Shown: positions 16,530 to 27,385 of the stretch, piece after piece
Numbering within the stretch: position 1 is the stretch's first letter
Layout: each line of letters begins with the position of its first letter
Assembly: GCA_030655955.1 (NCBI GenBank)
Contig: JAUSOZ010000057.1
Location: forward strand, 1-37,083
Direction: 5' to 3'
From: Deltaproteobacteria bacterium
GTDB lineage: Bacteria > Desulfobacterota > Desulfobaccia > Desulfobaccales > 0-14-0-80-60-11
Length of the DNA stretch: 37,083 nt
Made by a program: the position numbers and the translations under genes
Notes under the pieces: generated by a model
What the model was told of the DNA's origin: nothing
Seen by the model: only the letters and a program-made list of their open reading frames with translations
The model's database searches: none

Positions 16530-18644
16530 ATGAGTCCACCACGGAAGATGTTTGTCAACGCCGCCGACCCGGAGGTGTTTCGGGTCGCCATCGTCGAAGA
16601 AGGCCATATTGAAGAGCTGGCCCTGGAGTCCGCCTCCCGGGAACCCACCAAAGCCAATATTTACAAAGGCATCGTGGTCAATATCGAGCCCAGCCTCCAG
16701 GCCTCGTTTATCAACTACGGCGGGGAGCGCCACGGTTTCTTGCCCCTGTCGGAAGTGCATCCCGACTATTATCAGGAAAAACCCCAGAATAGGGCCCAGA
16801 CCAAAATTCAGCGGGTGCTGCGCAAAGGCCAGGAGCTCATCGTCCAGGTCTACAAAGAGGAGTCCGCCAGCAAGGGCGCCTACCTCAGCACCTATATCTC
16901 TCTTCCCGGACGCCGCCTGGTGCTCCTGCCCCAACAGACCCACCTGGGGGTTTCCCGCAAGATCGAAAAGGAAGAAGAGCGCCAGCGCCTCAAAGAATTG
17001 GCCCAGAAATTGGGACTGCCGCCGGAGATGGGCCTGATCGTCCGCACCGCCGGCGAGACCGCCAAGACCCTGGAACTGGCCAAGGACATGAAATATCTCC
17101 TGAAGCTCTGGGAAACGATCAACCAGAACGCCACCGGCCAGGCCGCGCCTTGCCTGCTCCACCGGGACCTGGACCTGATCACCCGGACTGTCAGGGATTA
17201 TTTTTCCCCGGATATCACCACCATCCTGGTGGACAATGTCGAGGTCTTCCAGACGCTGCATACCTTTATCCTGGAAATGTCCCCCCGGCACGTCCACACC
17301 CTGAAACTCTACAAAGACAACCTGCCCATCTTCACCCGCTTCCAGCTGGAAGACCAGATAGACCGCATCTACTCGGAGCGTGTGCCCCTGAAATCCGGCG
17401 GCACCATCGTCATCAACCCCACCGAGGCCCTGGTCTCCATCGACGTCAATTCCGGGCGCTGCACCAGCCAGAAGGAAATTGAAGACACGGCATTGAAGAC
17501 CAACCTGGAGGCCGCCGATGAGGTCGCCCGGCAGCTTCGCCTCCGAGACCTGGGCGGCCTGGTGGTCATCGACTTCATCGACATGAAGGACAGGAAGCAC
17601 CAGAAAGAGGTGGAGCAGGCCCTCAAGCAAAGCCTGAAGAAGGACAAGGCCCGGGTCACGGTGGGGACCTTGTCGAAGTTCGGCTTGCTGGAGCTCTCCC
17701 GCCAGCGTCTGCGCCCCACCGCCGAGGTCAGCGCCTATACGCCTTGTCCGGCCTGCCAGGGCCGGGGCCGCATTAAACGGGTGGATACCCTGAGCCTGAG
17801 CCTCCTGCGGCAAATCTCCACCCAGGTGGCCCAAGGCCAGATCCTGGAGGTTCGGGCCTCGGTGCCCTTGGAAGTGAGCAATTTCCTGCTCAACAAGAAA
17901 CGCAAAGACATCCTCAACCTGGAAGAGCATTATAATCTCAAGATCGTGGTGCTCCCCAAAGAAGGCCTGGGACCAGAAGAAATTCTGGTGGAATATATCA
18001 AACGGGAGCCCTCGGAGGCGAAATCCGGCCCCGAGACCAGACCGGCGGCCGAACCCCAAAGTGCGTCTGAGCCCCCCAAGGCCGCCGAACCCCAAGCGGC
18101 GCCGGCTCCGAAAAAGACTGGCCGGCCCCGGCGCGGCTCCGGCCGATCCAGGAAAAGACCTGCACCCGAACCGGAAAAGGTCGAGCCACAACCCGAGGGC
18201 GCAGCCGAAACGCAAACCCTGGCAGCCCAGCCCGGCAGCGAACCCGGACCCGAGTCCCCCATGACCGCTGAACCCCAACCGGCGCCGGCGCCGAAGAAGA
18301 CCGGCCGGCCTAGACGCGGCTCCGGCCGATCCAGGAAGAAACCCGCACCCGAGCCGGGAAAGGTCGAGCCCCAGCCCGAGGGCGCAGCCGAAACACAAAC
18401 TTTTGCAACCCAGCCCGGCAGCGAACCCGCGCCCGAGCCTGACCAGTCCGCTGAACCCCAAGCGGCACCGGCGCCGAAAAAGACCGGCCGGCCCCGGCGA
18501 AGCTCAGGCCGATCCAGGAAGAAACCCGCACCCGAGCCGGGAAAGGCCGAGGCGCAGCCCGAGAATGCTCCCGAGGCGAAAACCCCGGAAGCTCAGCCCG
18601 GCGGCGAACCCGGGCCTGGATCTGACAAGTCCGACACCCCGTAA
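16530..18644 (+). CDS. Ribonuclease E/G with repetitive C-terminal tail
   Basis: Endoribonuclease of the RNase E/G family, acting in rRNA processing and mRNA decay. The catalytic half is complete: an S1-like RNA-binding region (about 37-120), Mg-binding aspartates Asp305 (SIDVNSGR) and Asp348 (VIDFIDM), close to E. coli Asp303/346, and the zinc-link CPACQGRG at 406. After about residue 500 the sequence becomes low in complexity, with three 61-residue tandem repeats rich in Pro, Ala, Glu and Lys/Arg, each with KKTGRPRR-SGRSRK. The tail may bind RNA or partner proteins. The ORF track starts at GTG 16512; ATG 16530 follows AGGGG at five bases and lies just after the upstream stop. Length is 704 aa. 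Confidence 0.93.
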   Translation: MSPPRKMFVNAADPEVFRVAIVEEGHIEELALESASREPTKANIYKGIVVNIEPSLQASFINYGGERHGFLPLSEVHPDYYQEKPQNRAQTKIQRVLRKGQELIVQVYKEESASKGAYLSTYISLPGRRLVLLPQQTHLGVSRKIEKEEERQRLKELAQKLGLPPEMGLIVRTAGETAKTLELAKDMKYLLKLWETINQNATGQAAPCLLHRDLDLITRTVRDYFSPDITTILVDNVEVFQTLHTFILEMSPRHVHTLKLYKDNLPIFTRFQLEDQIDRIYSERVPLKSGGTIVINPTEALVSIDVNSGRCTSQKEIEDTALKTNLEAADEVARQLRLRDLGGLVVIDFIDMKDRKHQKEVEQALKQSLKKDKARVTVGTLSKFGLLELSRQRLRPTAEVSAYTPCPACQGRGRIKRVDTLSLSLLRQISTQVAQGQILEVRASVPLEVSNFLLNKKRKDILNLEEHYNLKIVVLPKEGLGPEEILVEYIKREPSEAKSGPETRPAAEPQSASEPPKAAEPQAAPAPKKTGRPRRGSGRSRKRPAPEPEKVEPQPEGAAETQTLAAQPGSEPGPESPMTAEPQPAPAPKKTGRPRRGSGRSRKKPAPEPGKVEPQPEGAAETQTFATQPGSEPAPEPDQSAEPQAAPAPKKTGRPRRSSGRSRKKPAPEPGKAEAQPENAPEAKTPEAQPGGEPGPGSDKSDTP
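18084..18632 (+). repeat. Three 183-bp tandem repeats inside the RNase E/G gene
   Basis: Units begin at 18084, 18267 and 18450, exactly 183 bases (61 codons) apart. Each unit encodes AEPQ.APAPKKTGRPRR.SGRSRK, then an acidic/proline stretch. The first two units are the most alike and the third diverges at its end. The exact in-frame period points to duplication by slippage or recombination, so copy number may vary between strains or assemblies. Confidence 0.9.
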
Positions 18645-18656
18645 AGGAGCAGTTGC

Positions 18657-20315
18657 ATGCGCAGTGACTTGATGAAACAGGGCCTGGAAAAATATCCGCA
18701 TCGGTCCCTCCTCAAGGCCATGGGATTGACCGACCGGGAGATCGACCAGCCCATTATCGGCGTGGCCAATTCCTATAACGAGTTCATCCCCGGGCACATC
18801 CACCTGGACAAGATCACCCAGGCGGCCAAGGCCGGGGTACGCAGCAATGGGGGCACCCCCCTGGAGTTCGGGGTCATCGGCGTCTGCGACGGCCTGGCCA
18901 TGAACCACGCCGGCATGAAATATTCCCTGCCCTCCCGGGAGATCATTGCCGACTCCATCGAGATCATGGCCACGGCCCATCCCGTGGACGGCCTGATCCT
19001 GGTGGCCAATTGTGACAAGATTATGCCCGGCATGCTCATGGGGGCCCTGCGTCTCAACATCCCCGCCATCCTGATTTCCGGCGGGCCCATGCTGGCCGGA
19101 CGCTTTAAGGGCCAGGCGGTGGATTTGATCACGGTCTTTGAAGGAGTCGGGGCGGTGAAGGGCGGGAAAATCAGCGAAGACGAGCTCAAAGAGCTCTCGG
19201 AGTGCGCCTGTCCCGGCTGCGGCTCCTGCGCCGGCATGTTCACCGCCAATTCCATGAACTGCCTGAGCGAGGCTCTGGGCCTGGCCCTGCCCGGCAACGG
19301 CACCATCCCGGCGGTCGCCGCGGCCCGCTACCGCCTGGCCAAGGAAGCCGGCTTCAAGATCATGGAGTTGGTGGCCAAACAGATCCTGCCCCGGGACATC
19401 GCCACCCTCACAGCCTTCAAAAACGCCATGGCGGTGGATATGGCCCTGGGCTGTTCCACCAACACCGTGCTCCACGTGCCGGCCATCGCCCGGGAAGCCG
19501 GGATCGAGTTGTCCCTGGACCTGTTCAACGAGATCAGCGTCAAGACTCCGCACCTGTGCTCCATGAGCCCCGGCGGGGTCCACCACATGCAGGACCTGGA
19601 CGCGGCCGGCGGCGTCCCCGCGGTCATGGCCGTCCTCATGGAGGCCGGCCTGGTGGACGGGTCCCCGGTTACCGCCACCGGCGCCACCGTGGCGGAAAAC
19701 CTGGCGCCGGTCCGGGTTTTGGACCCCAGCGTCATCCATCCCCTCACCAACCCCTATCACGCCCAGGGCGGCATTGCCATTCTGAAGGGCAACCTGGCGC
19801 CGGACGGCGCGGTGGTCAAACAATCGGCGGTTGACCCCCAGATGCTGGTCAATGAAGGAAGCGCCCGGGTCTTTGAGTCCGAAGATGAAGCCACCGGGGC
19901 TATCCTGGAAGGCCGCATTAAACCCGGCGACATCGTGGTCATCCGCTACGAAGGCCCTAAGGGCGGCCCGGGCATGCGGGAGATGCTCACCCCCACCTCG
20001 GCCATCGCCGGCATGGGCCTGGACAAGGAAGTGGCGCTGTTGACCGACGGCCGCTTCAGCGGCGGGACGAGAGGCGCGGCCATCGGCCACATCTCGCCGG
20101 AGGCCACGGAGGGCGGCCCCATCGCCCTGGTCAACGAGGGCGACCGCATCAGGATCGATATCCCGGCCAAGACCCTGACCCTGTTGGTGGACGACGCCGA
20201 GCTGGCCCGCCGCCGGCAGACCTGGCAGCCTCCGGAGCCCAAGATCAAATCCGGGTATCTGTCCCGCTACAGCCGCCTGGTGAGCTCCGGCAGCCAGGGC
20301 GCAGTATGTAAGTGA
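18657..20315 (+). CDS. ilvD: Dihydroxy-acid dehydratase
   Basis: Dehydrates 2,3-dihydroxy-3-methylvalerate and 2,3-dihydroxyisovalerate in isoleucine/valine synthesis; cytoplasmic, iron-sulfur dependent. It is 552 aa, normal for IlvD. Family motifs are clear: [44 protein letters not shown] (cluster and active-site region), [12 protein letters not shown] and [11 protein letters not shown] 18657 follows AAAGGAG. It lies 12 bases after the RNase E/G stop, so it may be read from the same transcript. The protein ends shortly after [13 protein letters not shown], as in other bacterial IlvD. No oddities seen. Confidence 0.97.
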   Translation: MRSDLMKQGLEKYPHRSLLKAMGLTDREIDQPIIGVANSYNEFIPGHIHLDKITQAAKAGVRSNGGTPLEFGVIGVCDGLAMNHAGMKYSLPSREIIADSIEIMATAHPVDGLILVANCDKIMPGMLMGALRLNIPAILISGGPMLAGRFKGQAVDLITVFEGVGAVKGGKISEDELKELSECACPGCGSCAGMFTANSMNCLSEALGLALPGNGTIPAVAAARYRLAKEAGFKIMELVAKQILPRDIATLTAFKNAMAVDMALGCSTNTVLHVPAIAREAGIELSLDLFNEISVKTPHLCSMSPGGVHHMQDLDAAGGVPAVMAVLMEAGLVDGSPVTATGATVAENLAPVRVLDPSVIHPLTNPYHAQGGIAILKGNLAPDGAVVKQSAVDPQMLVNEGSARVFESEDEATGAILEGRIKPGDIVVIRYEGPKGGPGMREMLTPTSAIAGMGLDKEVALLTDGRFSGGTRGAAIGHISPEATEGGPIALVNEGDRIRIDIPAKTLTLLVDDAELARRRQTWQPPEPKIKSGYLSRYSRLVSSGSQGAVCK

Positions 20316-20322
20316 GCCATCT

Positions 20323-20355
20323 TTCTGGTTCCCAAGTTGAACTTGGGAACCAGAA
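20323..20355. repeat. Perfect 16-bp-arm palindrome after ilvD
   Basis: TTCTGGTTCCCAAGTT-G-AACTTGGGAACCAGAA, starting eight bases after the ilvD stop. It is followed by AAACG rather than T residues, so it is a poor intrinsic terminator. The core GGTTCCCAAG...CTTGGGAACC resembles palindromic repeats dispersed in other bacterial genomes. No second copy was found in this window. Confidence 0.6.
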
Positions 20356-20370
20356 AAACGATGAATAGTT

Positions 20371-20430
20371 GGTAGGGCGGGCGTCCTCGCCCGCCAGGCG
20401 GTCCGCACAGGCTAGAAAGCCTGTGCCACC
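20371..20430. repeat. REP-like palindromic block
   Basis: GGTAGGGCGGGCGTCCTCGCCCGCC followed by GCACAGGCTAGAAAGCCTGTGCCACC. Both halves are palindromic and recur at 21993-22128 and, inverted, at 34608-34704; the second half also occurs at 7004-7026. Confidence 0.6.
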
Positions 20431-20477
20431 GGAGGAACTTTCCGAAGGCAGGGCTTGGAAAGCAGAATAAAAATGTC

Positions 20478-20510
20478 AGGGCGACCCATTGGGCCGCCCT
20501 CTAAACAAAT
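20478..20510. terminator. Weak candidate terminator between ilvD and dnaN
   Basis: Stem AGGGCGACCC/GGGCCGCCCT with one mismatch and a three-base loop, then an A/T-rich stretch without a proper T-run on the plus strand. On the minus strand a T-run follows three bases after the stem. It may end ilvD transcription, but the call is weak. Confidence 0.35.
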
Positions 20511-20758
20511 TTTAATAAACATTACATTGTGAATGTCAACCGGACCATGAAAAAAACCTGTCCATCCGACTCGCTTTTCGACAAGGTTCCGGAGCCGGTC
20601 CGGGATCGACTACGGATAACCCGGTGACCGCTGCAAGATAGGAAAGATTCTCTGTAGATAAGTATATGAGTAAAAATAGCTAGTTATTTTACTTATCAAC
20701 CAACCGCTGGCTGCTTATTAAAACTACTAGATTTCTAATCCTTTAGGAGAAAAGCACT

Positions 20759-21943
20759 ATGCGCCTGAAGATCGATCGGGAAACCTTGTTGAGGGGAGTG
20801 GGACGAACCCTGGGAGTAGTGGACCGCCGGGGCACCATGCCCATCCTGGCCAATTTTCTCCTGCAAACCGATGAAAACCGGGTGATCATTTCCGCCACCG
20901 ACCTGGAGGTAAGCTTCCGGGGCTTCTACCCGGCGGAAGTGCAAGAGCACGGGGCCCTCACGGTTCAGGCCCACTACCTCTATAATCTGATCAAGGAGCT
21001 GCCTGGGGAGACCCTGGAACTTGAGGGCACGGAAAATTCCAACCTGAAGATCCAGATGGGGGATGCCCGGTACCAGCTCCATGGCCTGCCGGCGGACCAG
21101 TTTCCCCCGGTGCCGGAGATCACCGACCAGGAACTGGTGCAGGTGGAGAGCGGCATGGTCAAGGAGATGATCGAAAAGACCATCTTTTCGGTTTCGGCCG
21201 ACGACCTCCAGTACCACCTCTCCAGCATCTTTTGGGAGCGGGTGGGAATTCCGCGCCTTGACCCGGCGCCGGACCCACCCCTGGAGGAAGGAGCAGAACC
21301 TGAACTGGACTACTGGCTACGCCTGATCTCCACCGACGGCCACCGCCTCACCCTGATTGAACGCCCCCTGGCGGAATCGGGCCAGTTTCCCATGGATAAA
21401 GGCATCCTCATCCCCCGGAAAGGCATGGCGGAGGTCATCCGCTTCCTGGCCGAGGAAGAAAAGGTCTCCCTGGGCCTGGGCAAACAGAGCCTGGCGCTGA
21501 AAGCGGACGACCGCTACCTCTTCATCCGGCTCTTAACGGACAAGAAATTTCCGGACTACCGCCGCATCATCCCCGAGAGCTTCACCTACCGCTTCGCCAT
21601 CAACCGGCGGGTCTTGTTCGACACCATCCGGCGGATTGCGCTGTTGTCCACCGAGCGCTTTAAAGGCGTGATCTTAAAGCTCATGCCCGACCACCTGGAA
21701 GTCACCTTCAACAACCCGGAAGTGGGCGAAGGCCGGGAAGTGGTGGGCCTGCTTATGGAACAGGGTGACGCCGGGGGCCTCCCCATGGAGATCGGTTTCA
21801 ACGCCCGGTACTTTCTGGAGCCCTTGAACGCCATCGCCAGCGACATGGTACTCCTCCAGGTCAACGAAAAGGACCGCCCCTGCTGCCTGGTGGACCAGAC
21901 GGACCCCCATTATCTCAGCATTATTATGCCCATGAGCCTTTAA
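20759..21943 (+). CDS. dnaN: DNA polymerase III sliding clamp (beta subunit)
   Basis: Ring-shaped processivity factor of the replicative polymerase. The sequence has the three-domain clamp pattern: MRLKIDRETLLRGVGRTLGVVDRRGTMPIL at the start, LEVSFRG and HGLPADQFPPVPEI in domain I, LISTDGHRLTLIERPL in domain II, and the C-terminus HYLSIIMPMSL, close to the usual MPM ending. Length is 394 aa, about 25 more than common clamps, mostly from an acidic insert near residues 165-185 (DPAPDPPLEEGAEPE). ATG follows TAGGAGA. No dnaA precedes it; ilvD lies upstream instead. gyrB follows after two small genes. Confidence 0.97.
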   Translation: MRLKIDRETLLRGVGRTLGVVDRRGTMPILANFLLQTDENRVIISATDLEVSFRGFYPAEVQEHGALTVQAHYLYNLIKELPGETLELEGTENSNLKIQMGDARYQLHGLPADQFPPVPEITDQELVQVESGMVKEMIEKTIFSVSADDLQYHLSSIFWERVGIPRLDPAPDPPLEEGAEPELDYWLRLISTDGHRLTLIERPLAESGQFPMDKGILIPRKGMAEVIRFLAEEEKVSLGLGKQSLALKADDRYLFIRLLTDKKFPDYRRIIPESFTYRFAINRRVLFDTIRRIALLSTERFKGVILKLMPDHLEVTFNNPEVGEGREVVGLLMEQGDAGGLPMEIGFNARYFLEPLNAIASDMVLLQVNEKDRPCCLVDQTDPHYLSIIMPMSL

Positions 21944-22289
21944 AAACAGGTTCCAGGTTCTGGGTTTTAGGTTTTAGGTTCTGGGGTTGGGCGGGTAGGG
22001 CGGGCATTGTCCGCCATGCGAGGATCAGCGGGTAGGGTGCGCACCGCGCACCATGGGTTTGTTCCGAAAAGTTTTTAGTGGCGCCGGCATCTTGCCGGTG
22101 CGATGCACAGGCTGGAAGCCTGTGCTACCAAAGCCCGCCATGCGAGGATCAATGGAAGTTTTTGTAGGGTGCGTCCTACGCACCATAGCTGCACGATTAT
22201 GGCGGGCACGGAGGCCCACCCCACCGAACTTTTCATGCTTTATAGGTGGCGCCAAGACCCATAAAAAACTGCCCTGATAAGAGAACCGT
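21944..22289. repeat. Repeat-rich spacer after dnaN
   Basis: No gene supported. It contains GGTTTTAGGTTCTGGG, also seen at about 6866-6881. A 17-base direct repeat CCGCCATGCGAGGATCA lies at 22011-22027 and 22135-22151. A composite palindromic unit at 22061-22128 (GTTCCGAAAAGTTTTT, then GCCGGCATCTTGCCGGTGC, then CACAGGCTGGAAGCCTGTG) recurs inverted at 34642-34704. Further small palindromes include GTAGGGTGCGTCCTACGCACC. Confidence 0.65.
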
Positions 22290-22739
22290 ATGGAAGATAA
22301 TAAAGCCTTAAAACGTTTCGGCGAGCTCGTCGGTTATACCGCGGCGGATTTAAAACATTTTGAGCCCGGGGACCCCCGGCTGCGCCAGATGGAGCGGCTG
22401 GGCCGGGCCGCGGCCCGCTATTCCATCGCCGTCGAGGTGGTTGGGGCCCGGAACTGCAATTCGGGGTACCAGGAGGGCGATAAATTTATCCTGGACGTGG
22501 ACGGCAATTTCATCACTAAATTCTGTCCCTCCCGACTGTGTGTTTACGCCATCTCGCAGTTGGCGGTGCCGGTGGCCCTGATCAACGAGCGCCTGAGCGA
22601 AGGCCTGGACCCCAACCAGTTTCATTTCATGCACCAGGTCCGCTGCCTGGACGTGGGCGTCGCCTGCGGCGGCTACGGCGAGGTGAGGTTCGAGGTCAAG
22701 GTGGTGCCCCGGGTTAAGGAGTCGAAGCCGCGCCCGTAA
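22290..22739 (+). CDS. TIGR04076-like protein of unknown function
   Basis: A 149-residue protein whose core (VVGARNCNSGYQEGDKFILDVDGNF...CPSRLCVYAISQL) resembles the small TIGR04076 family, which has a conserved C-x-x-G-x-x-x-G-D-x-F segment and a later cysteine. The N-terminal 45 residues are helical and extra. It is cysteine-containing and cytoplasmic, with no signal peptide. Function is unknown. It precedes the CGGC-family gene by 54 bases, so the two may be co-expressed. The ribosome site is weak and the start is uncertain. Confidence 0.6.
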   Translation: MEDNKALKRFGELVGYTAADLKHFEPGDPRLRQMERLGRAAARYSIAVEVVGARNCNSGYQEGDKFILDVDGNFITKFCPSRLCVYAISQLAVPVALINERLSEGLDPNQFHFMHQVRCLDVGVACGGYGEVRFEVKVVPRVKESKPRP

Positions 22740-22793
22740 GAAACGCCGGCTGGACACAGGCCACCAGATATTCCGCCCACCGGAGACCACCTC

Positions 22794-23249
22794 ATGGCCC
22801 GTATCGCGATTCTCACCTGTTCAAATTGCACCCAGGACAGTAACTGCGCTTCCGTGGTCTGTCTGGGCGATATGCGCAAACGCCGGGGGTTTTTCCAGTC
22901 GTACCCTCAGGATGAGCCGCTGGATTTAATCGGCATGATTAATTGCGCCGGCTGCCCCACGCTGGCGGCGCCGGAAAAAATTCTCAAACGAGTCCGGGCG
23001 GTGGCCGAGTTCCGCCTGGACGCCCTCCACCTGTCCTTCTGTATGGTGACCCTCTGTCCCTTTATCAAAGCCTATACGGCATTGATAAAACGTGAGTTTC
23101 CTGGTATAATTCTCGTGATGGGGACCCATAGACCGGCGGATCGCGACCGCTTCCAGCAGGGGGTCAAAGAGCTGCTGTGCCAGACCATAGCGGCGCCCCA
23201 GACCATGAATGATTTGATCCGGGGAACCTTAAAGATTCCCCAGGAGTGA
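22794..23249 (+). CDS. CGGC-domain putative metal-binding protein
   Basis: A 151-residue protein with the layout of the CGGC family: MARIAILTCSNCTQDSNCASVVC at the N-terminus, INCAGCPTLA in the middle, and LSFCMVTLCPF later. The cysteines are predicted to bind metal or a cluster; the reaction is unknown. ATG 22794 follows GGAG at eight bases. The gene lies 24 bases before gyrB. Its 3' part contains a near-consensus promoter likely serving gyrB. Co-localisation with the TIGR04076-like gene suggests a small redox or metal pair inserted between dnaN and gyrB. Confidence 0.8.
   Translation: MARIAILTCSNCTQDSNCASVVCLGDMRKRRGFFQSYPQDEPLDLIGMINCAGCPTLAAPEKILKRVRAVAEFRLDALHLSFCMVTLCPFIKAYTALIKREFPGIILVMGTHRPADRDRFQQGVKELLCQTIAAPQTMNDLIRGTLKIPQE
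23082..23110 (+). promoter_or_regulatory. Near-consensus sigma-70 promoter inside the CGGC gene, likely for gyrB
   Basis: TTGATA (23082-23087), a 17-base spacer, then exact TATAAT (23105-23110) preceded by TGG, an extended -10. It lies within coding sequence about 165 bases before the gyrB start and would give a leader of roughly 157 bases. Confidence 0.65.
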
Positions 23250-23270
23250 TGATTTTTTTAAGAGGAGTAA

Positions 23271-25721
<2,451 letters not shown>

Positions 25722-25791
25722 CATCTAACGTAACCAGGAGCGAGACCTCTGCTTGCATCCATAACCCCTCACTGCTTAAGGAGGCAACACC

Positions 25792-26196
25792 ATGCAGCGC
25801 AAGGCCAGCTTTAAAATTTATGTCACCCGCCGGGAAATGCTTGCGGTGGGCGATGTCCCGGACCACAGTCTGATGCTCACCGAGATGGAAGGGGAGCCCA
25901 TTAATTACACTCCCGGGGTGGCCGGGGAATTTGTCTCCCGCCGCAGCGTCGGCTTCCACGATCGCGTCAAAGGCGACGGGGCGATGACGGGTTATGCCAC
26001 CACCATCTACCAGAACGGCGCGGTTTACTCCCGCTTTCAGGGGGAAAAGAAGGGCGCCGCGACCACGGGCAAATGGGAGGTTTACAAAGGCATCGGCAAG
26101 CTGAGCTCCCTCAAGGGGTCGGGCACCTTTGTGGTCAAGCCTTCCGACAAGCACGGCGAATTTGTCCTGGATATGGAAGGAACTTACGACTTGTAG
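25792..26196 (+). CDS. Hypothetical protein (134 aa)
   Basis: Not recognised. The sequence is rich in beta-strand patterns and ends with GKWEVYKGIGKLSSLKGSGTF followed by a short strand. Such G-K-L-x-x-L-K-G-S-G-T-F segments occur in small beta-barrel proteins of the DUF3224/allene-oxide-cyclase-like type, so a barrel is possible. There is no signal peptide and no cysteine. ATG 25792 follows a strong TAAGGAGG site. It stands 70 bases after gyrB and has a repeat-containing spacer behind it. Confident as a gene, not as to function. Confidence 0.7.
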   Translation: MQRKASFKIYVTRREMLAVGDVPDHSLMLTEMEGEPINYTPGVAGEFVSRRSVGFHDRVKGDGAMTGYATTIYQNGAVYSRFQGEKKGAATTGKWEVYKGIGKLSSLKGSGTFVVKPSDKHGEFVLDMEGTYDL

Positions 26197-26393
26197 GGCA
26201 TAAAGCGCCTTCCTGGTGGCGGTCCCCCCAATCCAGCCTCTCCCACGAGAGATTTCGGGTGGGGGAGGCCGTGGGGGCGGTGAGCGCACCGCCCCTGCCA
26301 CTTTGGCGCCTGTCGGCACGGGTGAAAATCTCTGGAGGCCGCGTCTTAACGCCTAGCGGTTTCCACACTCTAACAGTCAGGAGGTGACGCAGA

Positions 26394-26759
26394 ATGTCCG
26401 ATAAAACGTGCGCCAAGTGCGGCGACGCCTATGATCCAGCCGAGGCCAAGGAATACCTGGGCCAGATGCTCTGCGAAGATTGTTACCTGGACGCCATGAG
26501 TCCCGTCAAGGTCTGCGACCCCTGGGCGGTGCACACGGCCAAGAGCCTCAAGGACCTCCCGGGGGGGCACGATTTGAGCCCGATGCAGCAAAAGCTTTAT
26601 GACCTGGTGAAAGAAAAAGGCGAGGTGCCGATTCCCGAGGCCGCCGCCCACCTGGGGCTGACCGAAGATGAGCTGCGCCGGGAGTTTGCACCGCTGCGCC
26701 ACATGGAAAAGCTTCGGGGTTGCAAGAAGGACGATATCATCCACCTCACCCTGTTTTGA
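26394..26759 (+). CDS. Zinc-ribbon protein with C-terminal helical (winged-helix-like) region
   Basis: Small cytoplasmic protein of 121 residues. The N-terminus has CAKCGDAYDP...LCEDCYLDAM, two CxxC knuckles of a zinc ribbon. Residues about 62-121 (LSPMQQKLYDLVKEKGEVPIPEAAAHLGLTEDELRREF) look like a winged helix-turn-helix. It could bind DNA or RNA polymerase, which is inferred. ATG follows CAGGAGGTG. Its TGA overlaps the proposed TTG start of the sigma factor (TTGA), so the two are coupled. Exact family not known to me. Confidence 0.7.
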   Translation: MSDKTCAKCGDAYDPAEAKEYLGQMLCEDCYLDAMSPVKVCDPWAVHTAKSLKDLPGGHDLSPMQQKLYDLVKEKGEVPIPEAAAHLGLTEDELRREFAPLRHMEKLRGCKKDDIIHLTLF

Positions 26760-27310
26760 CCTCCGAGCCCACCGACCTTGATTATGCGCTGCTCCGGCGG
26801 GTGGCCCGGGGAGACCAGGCCGCCCTGGCGGAACTCATCCGCCGCCACCAGGGGCGTCTCTACCAGGTAGCCTACCGCTTGCTGAAGGACCCCCTGGAGG
26901 CGGAAGACGCCTTACAAGAGGTCTTTCTCAAGGTCTACGAGCACGCCCACCGCTTCGAACCCCAGGCGACCGTGAGCGCCTGGCTGCACCGCATCACCGC
27001 CAACCACTGCCTGAACCTCCTGAGGCGGCGGCACCCCCAGGAATCCCTGGACCAGGAGGGTGCTCCCAGCCCGGCCGATCCCGGGGCCTCGCCCCTCCAG
27101 AACCTGGAGGAGCAGGAACTGAGCCGCCGGCTGGAGCAGCTCCTGGACGCCCTGCCGGAAAACCAGCGCCGGGCTTTGGTCCTGAAGCGCTTCGCCGGGC
27201 TCTCCTACCAGGAGATCGGCGAGGAAATGGGCCTCAGCCCCCAGGCGGTGGACGGCTTGCTGAAGCGGGCCCGGCAGTTCCTGAAAAAGGCCCTGCAGGA
27301 TTATTTATGA
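26756..27310 (+). CDS. ECF-type RNA polymerase sigma factor
   Basis: Sigma-70 family factor with region 2 (LIRRHQGRLYQVAYRLLKD, DALQEVFLKVYEHAHRF, VSAWLHRITANHCLNLLRRR) and region 4 (LPENQRRALVLKRFAGLSYQEIGEEMGLSPQAVDGLLKRAR); no region 3 or 1, so ECF type. The ORF track starts at TTG 26720 inside the zinc-ribbon gene. TTG 26756, overlapping that gene's stop, gives a normal 184-residue protein, but no ribosome site is visible, so coupling is assumed. No anti-sigma gene follows directly. A zf-HC2 anti-sigma factor lies 3.8 kb on at 31119 and could be the partner. Confidence 0.88.
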   Translation: MTSEPTDLDYALLRRVARGDQAALAELIRRHQGRLYQVAYRLLKDPLEAEDALQEVFLKVYEHAHRFEPQATVSAWLHRITANHCLNLLRRRHPQESLDQEGAPSPADPGASPLQNLEEQELSRRLEQLLDALPENQRRALVLKRFAGLSYQEIGEEMGLSPQAVDGLLKRARQFLKKALQDYL

Positions 27311-27347
27311 GGCTGCGGGGTCAGGTTTGGCAGAGGTTCGCCAAAAG

Positions 27348-27376
27348 TTTACACTCAACCACCACTTTCATATTAA
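27348..27376 (+). promoter_or_regulatory. Sigma-70 promoter of the EIIA/P-type ATPase gene
   Basis: TTTACA (27348-27353), a 17-base spacer, then TATTAA (27371-27376). The predicted transcription start (about 27383) lies only about three bases before ATG 27386, implying a nearly leaderless message. Confidence 0.5.
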
Positions 27377-27385
27377 GATAACCCC

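Larger units (their letters stand above)
20316..20758. other. 443-base spacer upstream of dnaN with palindromes
   Basis: No gene is supported. From left to right it holds a 33-base perfect palindrome (20323-20355), a REP-like block (20371-20430), a GC-rich hairpin (20478-20500) and an AT-rich stretch with inverted repeat GATAAGT/ACTTATC (20657-20663 and 20691-20697) enclosing AAAATA/TATTTT. The last part could be the dnaN promoter. I see no cluster of DnaA boxes (TTATCCACA), so an origin is not supported. Confidence 0.5.

Noticed and set aside
16515-18461. Long minus-strand ORF (648 aa) opposite RNase E/G
   Set aside because: Shadow of a GC-rich gene; the plus strand encodes a clear RNase E/G with catalytic residues.
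20323-20355. Rho-independent terminator of ilvD
   Set aside because: Perfect hairpin but no T-run after it on the plus strand; more like a dispersed palindrome.
18504-20408. Minus-strand ORF (634 aa) opposite ilvD
   Set aside because: Low-complexity translation without motifs; shadow of ilvD and the repeat tail.
20316-20758. Replication origin next to dnaN
   Set aside because: No cluster of DnaA boxes and no dnaA gene; only palindromes and an AT-rich stretch are seen.
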